Of a stretch of 64,000 nt of DNA, positions 10,800-19,851 are shown one piece after another. Within the stretch, counting starts at the first letter, position 1. Each line of letters opens with the position of its first letter. Under the pieces are notes generated by a model. The model had not been told where the DNA came from. It saw only the letters and a program-made list of their open reading frames with translations, and made no database searches. The stretch comes from Gallionellaceae bacterium (GTDB lineage Bacteria; Pseudomonadota; Gammaproteobacteria; Burkholderiales; Gallionellaceae): contig VBWD01000018.1 in NCBI GenBank assembly GCA_006218055.1, forward strand, positions 1-64,000, written 5' to 3'. Made by a program: the position numbers and the translations under genes.

Positions 10800-10820
10800 G
10801 CTCTTCTCCATTAAGTTAAA

Positions 10821-10848
10821 ACGCGCCACACCTTGCGATGCGGCGCGT
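10821..10848 (-). terminator. Stem-loop between copper receptor and PCuAC gene
   Basis: Arms ACGCGCC (10821-10827) and GGCGCGT (10842-10848), with extra partial pairing in the loop. On the minus strand TTTTAACTT follows. It could be a partial terminator that lowers chaperone expression relative to the receptor, or only an mRNA-stabilising hairpin. Confidence 0.5.
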
Positions 10849-10870
10849 CATTCTAGCCCGAATCTACCGA

Positions 10871-12913
10871 TCAGAAATCGACGTTCGCCTTCACCCACAG
10901 ATTGCGGCCAACTTCATTGACGCGCGTGGTCTGTGTGAACCCGCTCACCATCGCTCCGGCGCGGCTGATGTGTTCCGCATACATCTTGTTGAGCAGGTTA
11001 TCCACACCGGCAGTGAGTTGCGCTGCCTTGTTGATGCGCCATCCGCCGTTCAAAGACAACACAGCAAAACCTTTCGAGGCGGCGATATCTTGCCCCGCGA
11101 TGTTGCCTTGGTTCACCGCTACGCGGTCTTGTGCTGCGACACCTCGCACCAATCCGCCGAACGACCACATCTTGTTGTCGTAATTCAGCCCCATACGCGC
11201 CTCCAGCGGCGACATCTGCCCCAACGCTGTGCCATCCGTATCGTTGTTGCCATGCACGTAGGCCAAGCTACCATCGACCTTGATGTACTCGGTCAGCTGG
11301 TACACGACGCCAGCCTCGGCGCCATAGGTCGACGCATCCACATTGCGAGTCACCTTCACTAAATCCATACCTTTGGCCACATTCGATTGGATCAGATTAA
11401 AGTCGGTGATCTTGCTGTAGAACGCCGAGACCGAAGCAGACAATGCTCCGCCACGGTGATTCATTCCTACATCTAACTGAGTCGTCTTTTCTGGCTTAGT
11501 GTTGAAAGCACTTGCTGTGGTCATGCTCTCGCTACTGAATAACTCCCAGTAGTCCGGTGCGCGCGAGGTTTGGCCCAGACCAACGTAGGCGGTATATCCC
11601 TCGTTCACATCCAACTCATAGCGAGCAAAACCGCTAGTCAATGTCTCTTTGCGCGTCTTGTTTGCGGTCGGATTCATCACTGAAGTCATCATGCTGCGCA
11701 TCACCATCGAACGCGCATCTGTCGCTTGCCAACTGTCTGCACGCAAACCAACGATGACACGGCTGGCATCCGAGACATCTTGGTGCAACTCACCAAACAC
11801 GCCGACATTTTTGAATTCAGCATCCTTCACGCGCGGGAGCAAAGTGTAATCACCCGGATTCATCATGCCAGCTGGGTAACCCGGCGCTGCTCCACTGCGA
11901 CCAGTATGAACGTTGGATTGCGTATCCACTCCCAACTTGAGCTGACTCACCTCAGCCAGATTCAACGTTCCAGCAAAATGTCCTCCCGTCGTCTTCCGAT
12001 CAGGATTCATCGCCGCCATGGCAGATGCCGGATTGCCACCCGCACGCAGGCTGTAACTATCCATCACGTGGTCGATGTAGTTGTAATACACCTGCGCTTC
12101 GATGCTATCCAACACACCGCCCATGTGCTGCTTATCGAGCTTCAGACCGACGTTGTCACGTGCGAATTTCGAGCCATCCACGCTACGGTCCGCATAAGCA
12201 GCCTTGCCATCACTCTTGGCGACAGTCAGCTCAAGGCGCGTATCGTCGCTTGGCGTCCAGCCCATCGCCGCATTCGCGCTCCAACGGTTGTACGCAGAGT
12301 GTACTGCGACGCCATTGCCATCTTTGTAGTCGTCCGCTTGCGAACGCGTCATCCCTGCGTACAAATAAGCTGAGTCCGAACTTACTTTCGCATTCACTGC
12401 CTCGTCATTGCGACCGAAGCTCCCCGCCATCAGGGATACACTACCCGAAAGCCCCGCCTCATCACGCTTAGTACTTCGTTCAAACAACACCGTACCTGCC
12501 GAATTACCCGCACCGTGAATGACGGTCTGCGGGCCCTTCAACACAGTGATGCTGTCGTAAGAGGAGGGGAACACATACGCCGTCGGCGGATCCATACGGC
12601 CGCCGCAACCACCCAATATCTGCTCGCCATCCAACAAGATGTTCAAACGCGAACCCGCCATGCCGCGCAACACCGGATCACCATCCGTGCCGCCTTTGCG
12701 GATGACGGAGAAACCCGGGATGGTCTTCAGATAATCCGCGCCGTCGTGCGCAGGAACCGGTTGGCGCGGCTTCTTAGGGTCTGTCTTCACGGTCAGCGGC
12801 TGTGTACTTTGCGGCGCAGTCACCACCACTTCGTCCATCGTCGTCGTTTCGGCAGCATAGGTAGCGCCAGTCATCGCCATCAGTACAGCGGCTACGATCA
12901 TCTTTTGTTTCAT
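10871..12913 (-). CDS. TonB-dependent copper receptor (OprC-like)
   Basis: A 680-aa outer-membrane receptor: signal peptide (ends TYAAE), TonB box (TMDEVVVTAP), plug domain (SRLNILLDGEQILGGCGGRM, DSITVLKGPQTVIHGAGN) and a 22-strand barrel ending in Phe (WVKANVDF). GGCGGRMDPPTAYVFP and the Met-rich stretches (PAGMMNPGDY, RSMVMRSMMTSVMN) match the OprC/NosA copper receptor group. Methionine richness fits Cu binding. Start preceded by AGGAGAAGAGC, nearly the same leader as the PCuAC gene. It is divergent from regB, and a RegA-type box lies between them. Confidence 0.88.
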   Translation of the reverse strand: MKQKMIVAAVLMAMTGATYAAETTTMDEVVVTAPQSTQPLTVKTDPKKPRQPVPAHDGADYLKTIPGFSVIRKGGTDGDPVLRGMAGSRLNILLDGEQILGGCGGRMDPPTAYVFPSSYDSITVLKGPQTVIHGAGNSAGTVLFERSTKRDEAGLSGSVSLMAGSFGRNDEAVNAKVSSDSAYLYAGMTRSQADDYKDGNGVAVHSAYNRWSANAAMGWTPSDDTRLELTVAKSDGKAAYADRSVDGSKFARDNVGLKLDKQHMGGVLDSIEAQVYYNYIDHVMDSYSLRAGGNPASAMAAMNPDRKTTGGHFAGTLNLAEVSQLKLGVDTQSNVHTGRSGAAPGYPAGMMNPGDYTLLPRVKDAEFKNVGVFGELHQDVSDASRVIVGLRADSWQATDARSMVMRSMMTSVMNPTANKTRKETLTSGFARYELDVNEGYTAYVGLGQTSRAPDYWELFSSESMTTASAFNTKPEKTTQLDVGMNHRGGALSASVSAFYSKITDFNLIQSNVAKGMDLVKVTRNVDASTYGAEAGVVYQLTEYIKVDGSLAYVHGNNDTDGTALGQMSPLEARMGLNYDNKMWSFGGLVRGVAAQDRVAVNQGNIAGQDIAASKGFAVLSLNGGWRINKAAQLTAGVDNLLNKMYAEHISRAGAMVSGFTQTTRVNEVGRNLWVKANVDF

Positions 12914-12971
12914 GCTCTTCTCCTGTGAAAATTTCGACGCGGATTGTATGGATTTTTTTCACAACGACTCT

Positions 12972-12986
12972 GCGGCATTTTGTCGC
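12972..12986. promoter_or_regulatory. Match to RegA/PrrA binding consensus
   Basis: GCGGCATTTTGTCGC fits the consensus I recall for RegA, GNGRCRTTNNGNCGC, at every fixed position. It lies 59 bases from the copper receptor start and 39 from the regB start, in the only intergenic region shared by both. A TAGAAT (13011-13016) just before regB may be its -10. Confidence 0.6.
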
Positions 12987-13024
12987 ACCCCAATAACGGC
13001 GGGCTTCCGGTAGAATCCGTCGCC

Positions 13025-14467
13025 ATGAACTCCTCCCTACTTTCCACCCAGACGGGTCACTCTCATCTGCGCCGCTTGTTCATGCTGCGCAACTGGGCGA
13101 TCCTGGCGCAGTTCGCCACCCTGATCCTAGTGCATCGATTCCTGAGTACGGATTTCGCTTGGACGCCGATGGTCGGCACGGTGGTGTTCTTGGTGTTGGC
13201 GAACCTGCTCACGTGGTGGCGCTTGTCGCTTGACTATCCAGTGAGCAACCTAGAGTTGTTCTTGCAGTTGTGTCTGGATGTGAATGCGCTGACGGTGCTG
13301 CTGTATTTCGGCGGCGGCTCGACCAACCCTTTCGTCTCGCTCTATCTGTTGCCACTGGTACTCGCCGCCGCCACCTTGCCACGTCGATACACATGGGGCA
13401 TGGCCGCATTGACCGTCGCGTGTTACAGCTTGTTGATGGTGTGGTACGTGCCGCTTCCGACAGGGGATGCACATGCTGCTCATTCAGGTCATACAACAAC
13501 CGTCATCGCCGCGTCCGCTGTAACCGCCGCCCCCGTGCACGACCACACTGCGATGCAGATGGATCACAGCCAACATCAGATGCATCAGCCCGAAGTCACG
13601 CCGTCCGACTACTGCCGCACCGAACCAGAATCTGCACCCGCTAGCGCCAGCGCCGACACTTCCCCACTGGGTGATGCGTTCAATGCTCACGTGCTCGGCA
13701 TGTGGTTGGGCTTCGTCATCAGCGCGACAGTGATCGCCTATTTCGCGGTAGAGATGGCGGCTGCGGTTCGTTTGCGTGAGGCGCAACTCACCCAAGTACG
13801 CGAAGAAACTTTGCGTAACGAACGTATCGTTTCGTTGGGTACGTTGGCAGCGAGTGCAGCACACGAACTCGGTACGCCGCTCTCTACCATGTCGGTGGTG
13901 ATCGGTGAGATGCAGAACGAATGTGAATCGCCAGACCAAAAAGAAAGCCTCACCCTGCTCGACGACCAAGTGCGCAACTGCAAACGCATCCTCAACACCT
14001 TGGTGAACCATGCACAAGCGACACCGGAAGTGATGAGTATCGAAGGTTTTTTGTTGGCGGTATTGGACGAATGGCAATTGTTGCGCCCCACCGTGCATTA
14101 CCACTATCAAGTCGGCGGCCCCCAACCTGCGCCGCAACTACGCCCCTACCCCGCCTTGCGGGCAGCCCTGCTCAATCTATTGAACAACGCCGCCGATGCT
14201 TCCTCGGAGGGTATGCATATCCAGTTGCATTGGGATGACAAACACATCGTGCTGGAGATACAAGACCAGGGGCCGGGTCTCACCGTCGAGGCCGCCTCGC
14301 GTGCGGGTTCGGCTTTCTTCACCACCAAGGAGGAAGGGCGCGGATTGGGCTTGTTCCTCGCCAATGCCACGTTAGAGCGACTAGGCGGCAATGTGAGATT
14401 GTTCAACCGCGACGGCGGCGGTGCGACGACCGAAGTGACGCTACCCCTGCAAGGACTTCGTGCATGA
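13025..14467 (+). CDS. regB: RegB/PrrB-type sensor kinase with His/Met-rich loop
   Basis: A 480-aa membrane histidine kinase that senses redox or electron flow and phosphorylates RegA. Six membrane helices span about residues 22-250. The quinone/redox motif is FGGGSTNPF (95-103). The H-box is AAHELGTPLST (His280), the N-box NLLNNAADAS, and the G-boxes DQGPGL and GRGLGLFLA. The Cys conserved near the H-box in Rhodobacter RegB is absent. Residues 148-187 form a loop with eight His and three Met (HDHTAMQMDHSQHQMH) that I do not know from standard RegB. Start ATG at 13025; the frame extends upstream without a better start. Overlaps regA by ATGA. Confidence 0.9.
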   Translation: MNSSLLSTQTGHSHLRRLFMLRNWAILAQFATLILVHRFLSTDFAWTPMVGTVVFLVLANLLTWWRLSLDYPVSNLELFLQLCLDVNALTVLLYFGGGSTNPFVSLYLLPLVLAAATLPRRYTWGMAALTVACYSLLMVWYVPLPTGDAHAAHSGHTTTVIAASAVTAAPVHDHTAMQMDHSQHQMHQPEVTPSDYCRTEPESAPASASADTSPLGDAFNAHVLGMWLGFVISATVIAYFAVEMAAAVRLREAQLTQVREETLRNERIVSLGTLAASAAHELGTPLSTMSVVIGEMQNECESPDQKESLTLLDDQVRNCKRILNTLVNHAQATPEVMSIEGFLLAVLDEWQLLRPTVHYHYQVGGPQPAPQLRPYPALRAALLNLLNNAADASSEGMHIQLHWDDKHIVLEIQDQGPGLTVEAASRAGSAFFTTKEEGRGLGLFLANATLERLGGNVRLFNRDGGGATTEVTLPLQGLRA

Positions 14468-15003
14468 GCCAGATCAACAACGACACCCCGACACTACTGT
14501 TAGTGGATGACGATGCCACCTTCCGCAGCGTATTAGCCCGCGCTTTGGAAAAACGCGGCTTCAGCGTGTCCACGGCCGACAGCGTCGAGACAGCATTGCC
14601 GCTGGCACAAGCCAACCCACCCGAGTTCGCCGTCATCGACCTGAAGATGCACGGTGCCTCCGGCTTGGTGCTGGTACAGGCCCTGCATGAACTCGACCCC
14701 GCCACCCGCATCGTCATGCTCACCGGCTACGCCAGCATCGCGACTGCGGTGGAAGCCATCAAACTGGGTGCGACGCAATATCTGTCCAAACCCGCCAACG
14801 CCGACGAGATCGTTACTGCCTTCGGCCATAACGCCAACCCCGATGTGCCAGTAGAAGCCCAGCCCGCCACCGTAGACAAACTGGAATGGGAACACATCAA
14901 CCGCGTATTGCACGAGCAGCAAGACAACATCTCCTCCACTGCGCGCGTCCTCAATATGCACCGCCGCACCTTGCAGCGAAAATTGGCAAAACGTCCCTTT
15001 TAA
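14464..15003 (+). CDS. regA: RegA/PrrA-type response regulator
   Basis: A 179-aa two-domain regulator. The receiver has LLLVDDDATF (acidic pocket), VIDLKMHGASGL (phospho-Asp), MLTGYASIATA and YLSKPANADE. A linker leads to a Fis-type helix-turn-helix at the C-terminus (EWEHINRVLHEQQDNISSTARVLNMHRRTLQRKLAK). This compact form is typical of RegA/ActR/PrrA, which controls respiration, carbon and electron-sink genes. Cotranscribed with regB through an ATGA overlap. Confidence 0.92.
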   Translation: MSQINNDTPTLLLVDDDATFRSVLARALEKRGFSVSTADSVETALPLAQANPPEFAVIDLKMHGASGLVLVQALHELDPATRIVMLTGYASIATAVEAIKLGATQYLSKPANADEIVTAFGHNANPDVPVEAQPATVDKLEWEHINRVLHEQQDNISSTARVLNMHRRTLQRKLAKRPF

Positions 15004-15084
15004 GTAGAAAAATATCCGCTAAAGGATTCTGGCTTCCTGCCGAAATACCCCTTGTAAGCTAACAAAACCAACGAGGGGAAAGCC

Positions 15085-15948
15085 ATGAAGCCGTCTATCG
15101 ACCTGAAAAAGGCCATCCAAAATTTGGATAGCCTGCCTGCCATGCCCGTCATCGCGCAGAAGATATTGACCTTATCTCTGGACACCGATGAAGGTGAGTT
15201 GCAACTGCTGAAACTCATCGAGAAAGACCCGCAGATGTCTGCGCGCATCATCGGGCTTTCCAACACGCCACTGTTTGGCGCCTCGAAACAAGTCACCTCC
15301 GTCCAAGATGCCTCCATGTTGCTGGGCCTCACGCGGGTGAAGTCGGTCGCCGTCGGTATCGCAGTGATGTCCTCCATCTCCAAACAGTCCACTGGCCTAT
15401 TGGATATCCAACATCTCTGGCTGCACAGCTTGGGCGTCGCGCTGGGGATGCGAGTGATCTCGCGTGCCATGCCTAGCCGTACCCGTCCGCTTGAGGATGA
15501 GATATTTCTTGCCGGATTGCTGCATGACATCGGCTACATGGTACTGAACCATCTGGATATGCAACTCAGTGATCGCCTGCATCAGAAGTTAGCAGCCGAA
15601 CCGGATCGCCCCGTTTCCGAGGTGGAAGCCGAAGTGATCGAGGTCAGTCACGCCACACTGGGGGCAGAGTTGGCACGCCATTGGGACTTGCCAGATCGCA
15701 TCATCGCAGTGTTGCGTTATCACCACACACCCGATGTCGAGGAAGCCGCCGCAGGACAGCCCCTGATCGCGCTCATCAACTTGGCCGAGAAACTATTGCC
15801 CAGTTTCGGCATCGCTGAAGTGGTGGACACCAACATCAGCGATGAAGATTGGCTCGCGCTCGGCATCGAACCTGAACGTGCCGACGAACTATCCGCCGCC
15901 GTGCATGAACAGGCGGAACAGGCTAAACAACTTGCCAGCAACTTTTAG
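15085..15948 (+). CDS. HDOD domain protein, copy 1
   Basis: A 287-aa single-domain HDOD protein (LPAMPVIAQKILTL, LLKLIEKDPQMSARIIGLSN, FLAGLLHDIGYMVLNHL, YHHTPDVEEA). HDOD proteins are HD-related signalling proteins, often without catalytic activity, in chemotaxis, c-di-GMP or stress circuits. Here the LLHDIG part keeps an HD pair. A GAGGGGAAAGCC leader precedes the ATG. The next gene, 2 bases later, is a paralogue along its whole length, so this is a tandem duplication. Confidence 0.85.
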   Translation: MKPSIDLKKAIQNLDSLPAMPVIAQKILTLSLDTDEGELQLLKLIEKDPQMSARIIGLSNTPLFGASKQVTSVQDASMLLGLTRVKSVAVGIAVMSSISKQSTGLLDIQHLWLHSLGVALGMRVISRAMPSRTRPLEDEIFLAGLLHDIGYMVLNHLDMQLSDRLHQKLAAEPDRPVSEVEAEVIEVSHATLGAELARHWDLPDRIIAVLRYHHTPDVEEAAAGQPLIALINLAEKLLPSFGIAEVVDTNISDEDWLALGIEPERADELSAAVHEQAEQAKQLASNF

Positions 15949-15950
15949 CC

Positions 15951-16811
15951 ATGACCACGGCGGACGATCTCAGGCTTGCTGTACGCGATCTGAACAACTT
16001 GCCAGCGATGCCGGTCATCGCGCACAAGTTGCTTGCATTGAAACTGGAGACGGATGAAGGCGAACGGCAGATGATGTTGCTCATCGAGCAAGACCCTCTC
16101 ATCTCCGCCAAGATCATCGGCTTGGCCAACTCTCCCCTGATTGGTGCGTCACGCAAGATAACCACGGTGAAGGAAGCCTCTCTGCTCCTTGGGCTGAAAA
16201 AGGTGAAGTCTGTCGCCACCGGCATTGCGATGATGACGTTGGTGAGCAAACCCATCGGTCGCTTCGATCCGCAAGAGTTCTGGCTGCACAACATGGCCGT
16301 AGCTTTTGCCATGCTGCCCGTGGTGCGCGCAATGCCACCCGAGCTACGTCCTGCAGACGACCTGATCTTCCTCACCGGCATGTTGCACGACATCGGATTC
16401 CTCGCCTTGGCCCATTTGAACGACCAACTCAGCGATGACCTTCTCACCCGCATGCTCATCGAACCTGAACGCCTAGTGACGTCGATAGAAGATGAATTGA
16501 TGGGCATATCGCATGCCGAACTGGGTGCCGAATTCGCACAGCACTGGGGACTGCCTAGCGAGATCGTTGCCGTGCTGCACTACCACCACACACCCGATGC
16601 AGCAGGTGCTGATGAGGGTTTCCCGCTGGCACGCATCATCAATGTCACCGAGAAGCTGCTCAGTTCGACCGGACTGCATGAGTTCGTTGGTTATCAAGTG
16701 AGCGACGAGGAATGGGCGGCGCTGGGCATCGACCCAGATGATGCGGAAGAGATCACATCACAAGCTGCCGAACAGGCCGATCAAGCATTGCAGTTCGCCG
16801 CGACTTTCTAA
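15951..16811 (+). CDS. HDOD domain protein, copy 2
   Basis: A 286-aa paralogue of the gene before it, matching from LNNLPAMPVIAHKLLALKLE through TGMLHDIGFLALAHLNDQL to YHHTPDAAGADEG and a similar C-terminus (AAEQADQALQFAATF). The spacing of 2 bases and the lack of a separate Shine-Dalgarno suggest coupled translation. Divergence between the copies is substantial, so the duplication is not recent. The signal it relays is unknown. Confidence 0.85.
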   Translation: MTTADDLRLAVRDLNNLPAMPVIAHKLLALKLETDEGERQMMLLIEQDPLISAKIIGLANSPLIGASRKITTVKEASLLLGLKKVKSVATGIAMMTLVSKPIGRFDPQEFWLHNMAVAFAMLPVVRAMPPELRPADDLIFLTGMLHDIGFLALAHLNDQLSDDLLTRMLIEPERLVTSIEDELMGISHAELGAEFAQHWGLPSEIVAVLHYHHTPDAAGADEGFPLARIINVTEKLLSSTGLHEFVGYQVSDEEWAALGIDPDDAEEITSQAAEQADQALQFAATF

Positions 16812-16861
16812 TCTTCTTCACCACGACCACTGTTTTGTGCCGCCGACGTTAGGCACGCCTG

Positions 16862-16867
16862 TATAAT
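16862..16867 (+). promoter_or_regulatory. TATAAT -10 element before the carboxypeptidase gene
   Basis: A consensus TATAAT sits 28 bases before the ATG at 16896. The nearest -35-like TTGTGC (16835-16840) is 21 bases away, longer than usual, so only the -10 is convincing. Confidence 0.4.
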
Positions 16868-16895
16868 CGCGACAGTTGAAACCCTGCCTATCATC

Positions 16896-18026
16896 ATGAA
16901 ACTCGTCCTTCGCCTGCTACTTGTTCTGCCTTTCTTTTTCTCCTCTGCACACGCCTACCCAACCGATCCCGCACTCGCCGCCAAGCATTACGCGCTCTAC
17001 GATTCCACTAGCCAGCAGATGCTGATCGAACACGATGCGAACACGCGCATCGCACCCGGCTCACTCACCAAGTTGATGACTGCCTATGTCGTGTTCGATG
17101 CCTTGAAACAGAACAAGATATCGCTGCGCCAATCCCTGGACCCGACCGCCTATGCCCTGCGTCTGCAGAACGAAGAGCCGCGCATGTTCTTGGAAGTAGG
17201 CAAGGAAGTGCGCGTCGAAGAACTGTTGCGCGGACTCATCGTGCAGTCCGCCAACGATGCGGCACGCGTACTGACCGAAGCCGTTGCCAATCACGAAGTC
17301 GCCTTTGCCGATCTGATGAACAAGCAAGCGCAACACTTAGGCATGCGCAATACCCGCTTTGCCAACGCCACGGGTGTGCCGGAAGAGCAGCATTACAGCA
17401 ACGCACACGACATCGCTTTGCTTGCTGCTGCACTACTGCGTGATTTCCCCGAGTTCTATCCGCTGTACGCCCTGCGTGAATACAAATACAACAACATCAA
17501 CCAGTTCAACCGCAACCGTCTGTTGTGGGTAGACCCCTATGTGGATGGCATGCAGACTGCGCATGACGAAGCCGTCGGATTCTCCTTGGTCGCTTCCTCC
17601 ACGCGCGACAACCGCCGCCTCATCTCCGTCGTGTTGGGCACGGAGAAAGAGAACCTGCGCATTTCGGAGAGCCAGCACCTGCTCAACCTCGGCTTCAAAG
17701 AATTCGAAGCGGTGATGCTGTACCGCAAAGAACAACCTGTCAGTGAATTACGTTTGTGGAAAGGGACGGAGCATCAAGTCGAGGTCGGCTTCCGCGACGA
17801 TCGTTACATCACAGTCCCGCTCGGCCAACGTGACCTGTTACGCGCCAAGCTGGAAACCAAACAACCGCTCATTGCACCGGTGAATGCCGGCCAAGCTATC
17901 GGCACACTGCACTTGCTGTTGAACAACGAACCCTATCTCGACCTGCCGGTGGTCGTGCTGGAAAGCGTGCCCTTGGCAAATGTGTTCTCGCGCGGCGTGG
18001 ATGCGATACGATTGTTCTTCGAATAA
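16896..18026 (+). CDS. D-alanyl-D-alanine carboxypeptidase-like protein, altered KTG motif
   Basis: A 376-aa PBP5/6-type (peptidase S11) protein. Signal peptide is residues 1-20. The SXXK motif is SLTK (56-59). The SXN motif is SAN (118-120, usually SGN). The third motif, normally KTG in DGLKTGHT, reads DGMQTAHDEAVGF, so Lys and Gly are replaced by Gln and Ala (220-222). The C-terminal PBP5-C domain is present, and the tail (NVFSRGVDAIRLFFE) looks like the amphipathic membrane anchor. The family trims the fifth residue of the peptidoglycan stem; loss of KTG suggests reduced or changed activity. First gene of an operon with dat, DUF493 and lipB. Confidence 0.85.
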   Translation: MKLVLRLLLVLPFFFSSAHAYPTDPALAAKHYALYDSTSQQMLIEHDANTRIAPGSLTKLMTAYVVFDALKQNKISLRQSLDPTAYALRLQNEEPRMFLEVGKEVRVEELLRGLIVQSANDAARVLTEAVANHEVAFADLMNKQAQHLGMRNTRFANATGVPEEQHYSNAHDIALLAAALLRDFPEFYPLYALREYKYNNINQFNRNRLLWVDPYVDGMQTAHDEAVGFSLVASSTRDNRRLISVVLGTEKENLRISESQHLLNLGFKEFEAVMLYRKEQPVSELRLWKGTEHQVEVGFRDDRYITVPLGQRDLLRAKLETKQPLIAPVNAGQAIGTLHLLLNNEPYLDLPVVVLESVPLANVFSRGVDAIRLFFE

Positions 18027-18036
18027 GGAGAAGGCG

Positions 18037-18891
18037 ATGACGATCTACCTGAACGGCTCTTTCTTGCCCATCGAAGAAGCTAAAATACCGGTGCTGGATC
18101 GCGGCTTCATCTTCGGCGACGGTGTGTACGAAGTCATCCCCGTCTATTCACGTCGTGCCTTCCGTCTGTCGGAACATCTGCAACGTCTGCAACACAGTCT
18201 TAACGGCATCCAACTGAAGAATCCGCACAGCGAGAGCGAGTGGACGAACATCCTCAACGAACTCATCCAGCGCAACGTATGCGAAGACCAATATCTCTAC
18301 TTGCACATCACGCGCGGTGTCGCCAAGCGCGACCACGCCTTCCCCAATCCGCCTGTGCCACCAACCGTGTTCGTGATGAGCAATCCGCTCACCACACCGA
18401 GCGCCGAACTCCTGAAGAGCGGCATCGCCTGCATCACCGTCACGGACAACCGTTGGTTGCGTTGCGACATCAAAGCTATCGCACTATTGCCGAATGTGTT
18501 GCTCCGCCAAGCGGCAGTGGCGGCAGGGTGTGCCGAGGCCATCCTCATCCGCGATGACGAGTTCATGACCGAAGGCGCGGCCAGCAACATCTTCGTGGTG
18601 AAGAACGGCACACTCCTCGCTCCACCGAAAGACAACCTCATGTTGCCCGGCATCACCTATGACGTGATATTGGAGATCGCCGCCGCGAACGGCATCCCAC
18701 ACGAGGTGCGCAAAGTGATGAAAGAGGAAGTGTTCGGTGCGGACGAACTGCTACTCACCTCCTCCACCAAAGAAGTGATGGCGATCACCACACTGGATGG
18801 CAAGCCCGTGGGCAACGGCAAACCCGGCGCGATGTTCGCCAAGCTGCACCCGCTCTACCAAACTTTCAAACAGGAAGTGATGCGCAAATGA
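18037..18891 (+). CDS. dat: D-amino acid aminotransferase (class IV PLP)
   Basis: A 284-aa fold type IV aminotransferase from the ATG at 18037 (Shine-Dalgarno AAGGAG). Signatures: VLDRGFIFGDGVYEVIPVY, the PLP lysine in CDIKAIALLPNVL, and EGAASNIFVVKNG plus LPGITYDVILEIA. The family interconverts D-Ala and D-Glu with their oxo acids; branched-chain and 4-amino-4-deoxychorismate enzymes share the fold. The D-amino acid assignment rests on the conserved neighbourhood with a DD-carboxypeptidase and lipB. The following DUF493 gene overlaps its stop by ATGA. Confidence 0.82.
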   Translation: MTIYLNGSFLPIEEAKIPVLDRGFIFGDGVYEVIPVYSRRAFRLSEHLQRLQHSLNGIQLKNPHSESEWTNILNELIQRNVCEDQYLYLHITRGVAKRDHAFPNPPVPPTVFVMSNPLTTPSAELLKSGIACITVTDNRWLRCDIKAIALLPNVLLRQAAVAAGCAEAILIRDDEFMTEGAASNIFVVKNGTLLAPPKDNLMLPGITYDVILEIAAANGIPHEVRKVMKEEVFGADELLLTSSTKEVMAITTLDGKPVGNGKPGAMFAKLHPLYQTFKQEVMRK

Positions 18892-19157
18892 CCGTGACCG
18901 AAGACTCCCTCATCGAATACCCCTGCGACTTCCCTATCAAGGTGTTCGGCTTAGCGCATCCCGATTTTGCAAGTGCCATCGCCATCGTCGTTCAAAAACA
19001 TTCCTCCGGGTTCGACGCGAACAGCATCGAGATGCGCAACAGCACGGGCGCCAAATACATCAGCCTCACCTGTACGGTTCACGTCACCTCACGTGAACAG
19101 CTCGACGACCTCTATCGAGACCTAAGCTCTCACCCCATGGTGAAGATGGTGCTATGA
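18888..19157 (+). CDS. DUF493 (YbeD-like) protein
   Basis: An 89-aa protein of the YbeD/DUF493 family, a small ferredoxin-like fold with possible ACT-like ligand binding ([14 protein letters not shown] near the start, [20 protein letters not shown] later). The family is regularly placed immediately before lipB, as here, and its role is unknown. It overlaps dat and lipB by ATGA on both sides. Confidence 0.9.
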   Translation: MTVTEDSLIEYPCDFPIKVFGLAHPDFASAIAIVVQKHSSGFDANSIEMRNSTGAKYISLTCTVHVTSREQLDDLYRDLSSHPMVKMVL

Positions 19158-19816
19158 CCTTCCATCCGCCCATCCACATCCGCGCCCTAGGCCTCGTCGA
19201 ATACGAACCGACTTGGCGCGACATGCAGCGCTTCACCATCGAGCGCACAGCAGATACGACGGATGAGATATGGCTGCTACAACATCCGCCCGTCTTCACT
19301 CAAGGCCAAGCGGGCCTGCCAGAACATCTGCTACGCACCTCACACATCCCCGTGGTGAAGATCGATCGCGGCGGACAGATCACCTATCACGGCCCCGGCC
19401 AGATCGTGGCTTACCTGCTACTCGACCTGCGCCGTTGGAAGATCAACGTGCGCGAGTTGGTACGCCTGATGGAACAGGCTGTCGTCGACCTGCTTGCGGA
19501 ATACGGCGTGAAGTCTGCCGGACGCGAAGATGCACCCGGCGTGTATGTAGGTGATGCCAAGATCGCCGCGTTAGGACTGCGCATAAAGAAAGGTTGCTGC
19601 TATCACGGCCTATCGCTCAACGTGGACATGGACCTCAACCCCTTCGCCCACATCAACCCCTGTGGTTACCAAGGACTGCGCGTCACGCAATGTGTGGAAC
19701 AGGGCATCATCGTGCCGATGGAGGAATTACAAGCAGAGCTCACTCAGAATCTGGTGCATGGCTTGCAGCGACACCTTGCGATTCAGTCCGCCCCCCACTC
19801 CTCCCTTACGGAATAG
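19154..19816 (+). CDS. lipB: Octanoyl-[acyl-carrier protein] transferase
   Basis: Transfers octanoyl from ACP to lipoyl domains, the first step of lipoate synthesis. It has 220 aa. Signatures: [20 protein letters not shown], the catalytic Lys in [12 protein letters not shown] and the Cys in [12 protein letters not shown]. lipA, often its neighbour, does not follow; instead there is a 339-base stretch with a small antisense ORF and then a radical SAM gene of another family. Confidence 0.95.
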   Translation: MTFHPPIHIRALGLVEYEPTWRDMQRFTIERTADTTDEIWLLQHPPVFTQGQAGLPEHLLRTSHIPVVKIDRGGQITYHGPGQIVAYLLLDLRRWKINVRELVRLMEQAVVDLLAEYGVKSAGREDAPGVYVGDAKIAALGLRIKKGCCYHGLSLNVDMDLNPFAHINPCGYQGLRVTQCVEQGIIVPMEELQAELTQNLVHGLQRHLAIQSAPHSSLTE

Positions 19817-19851
19817 ACAGATTCCAAACGGCCATAGGGCTGAAAATGACC

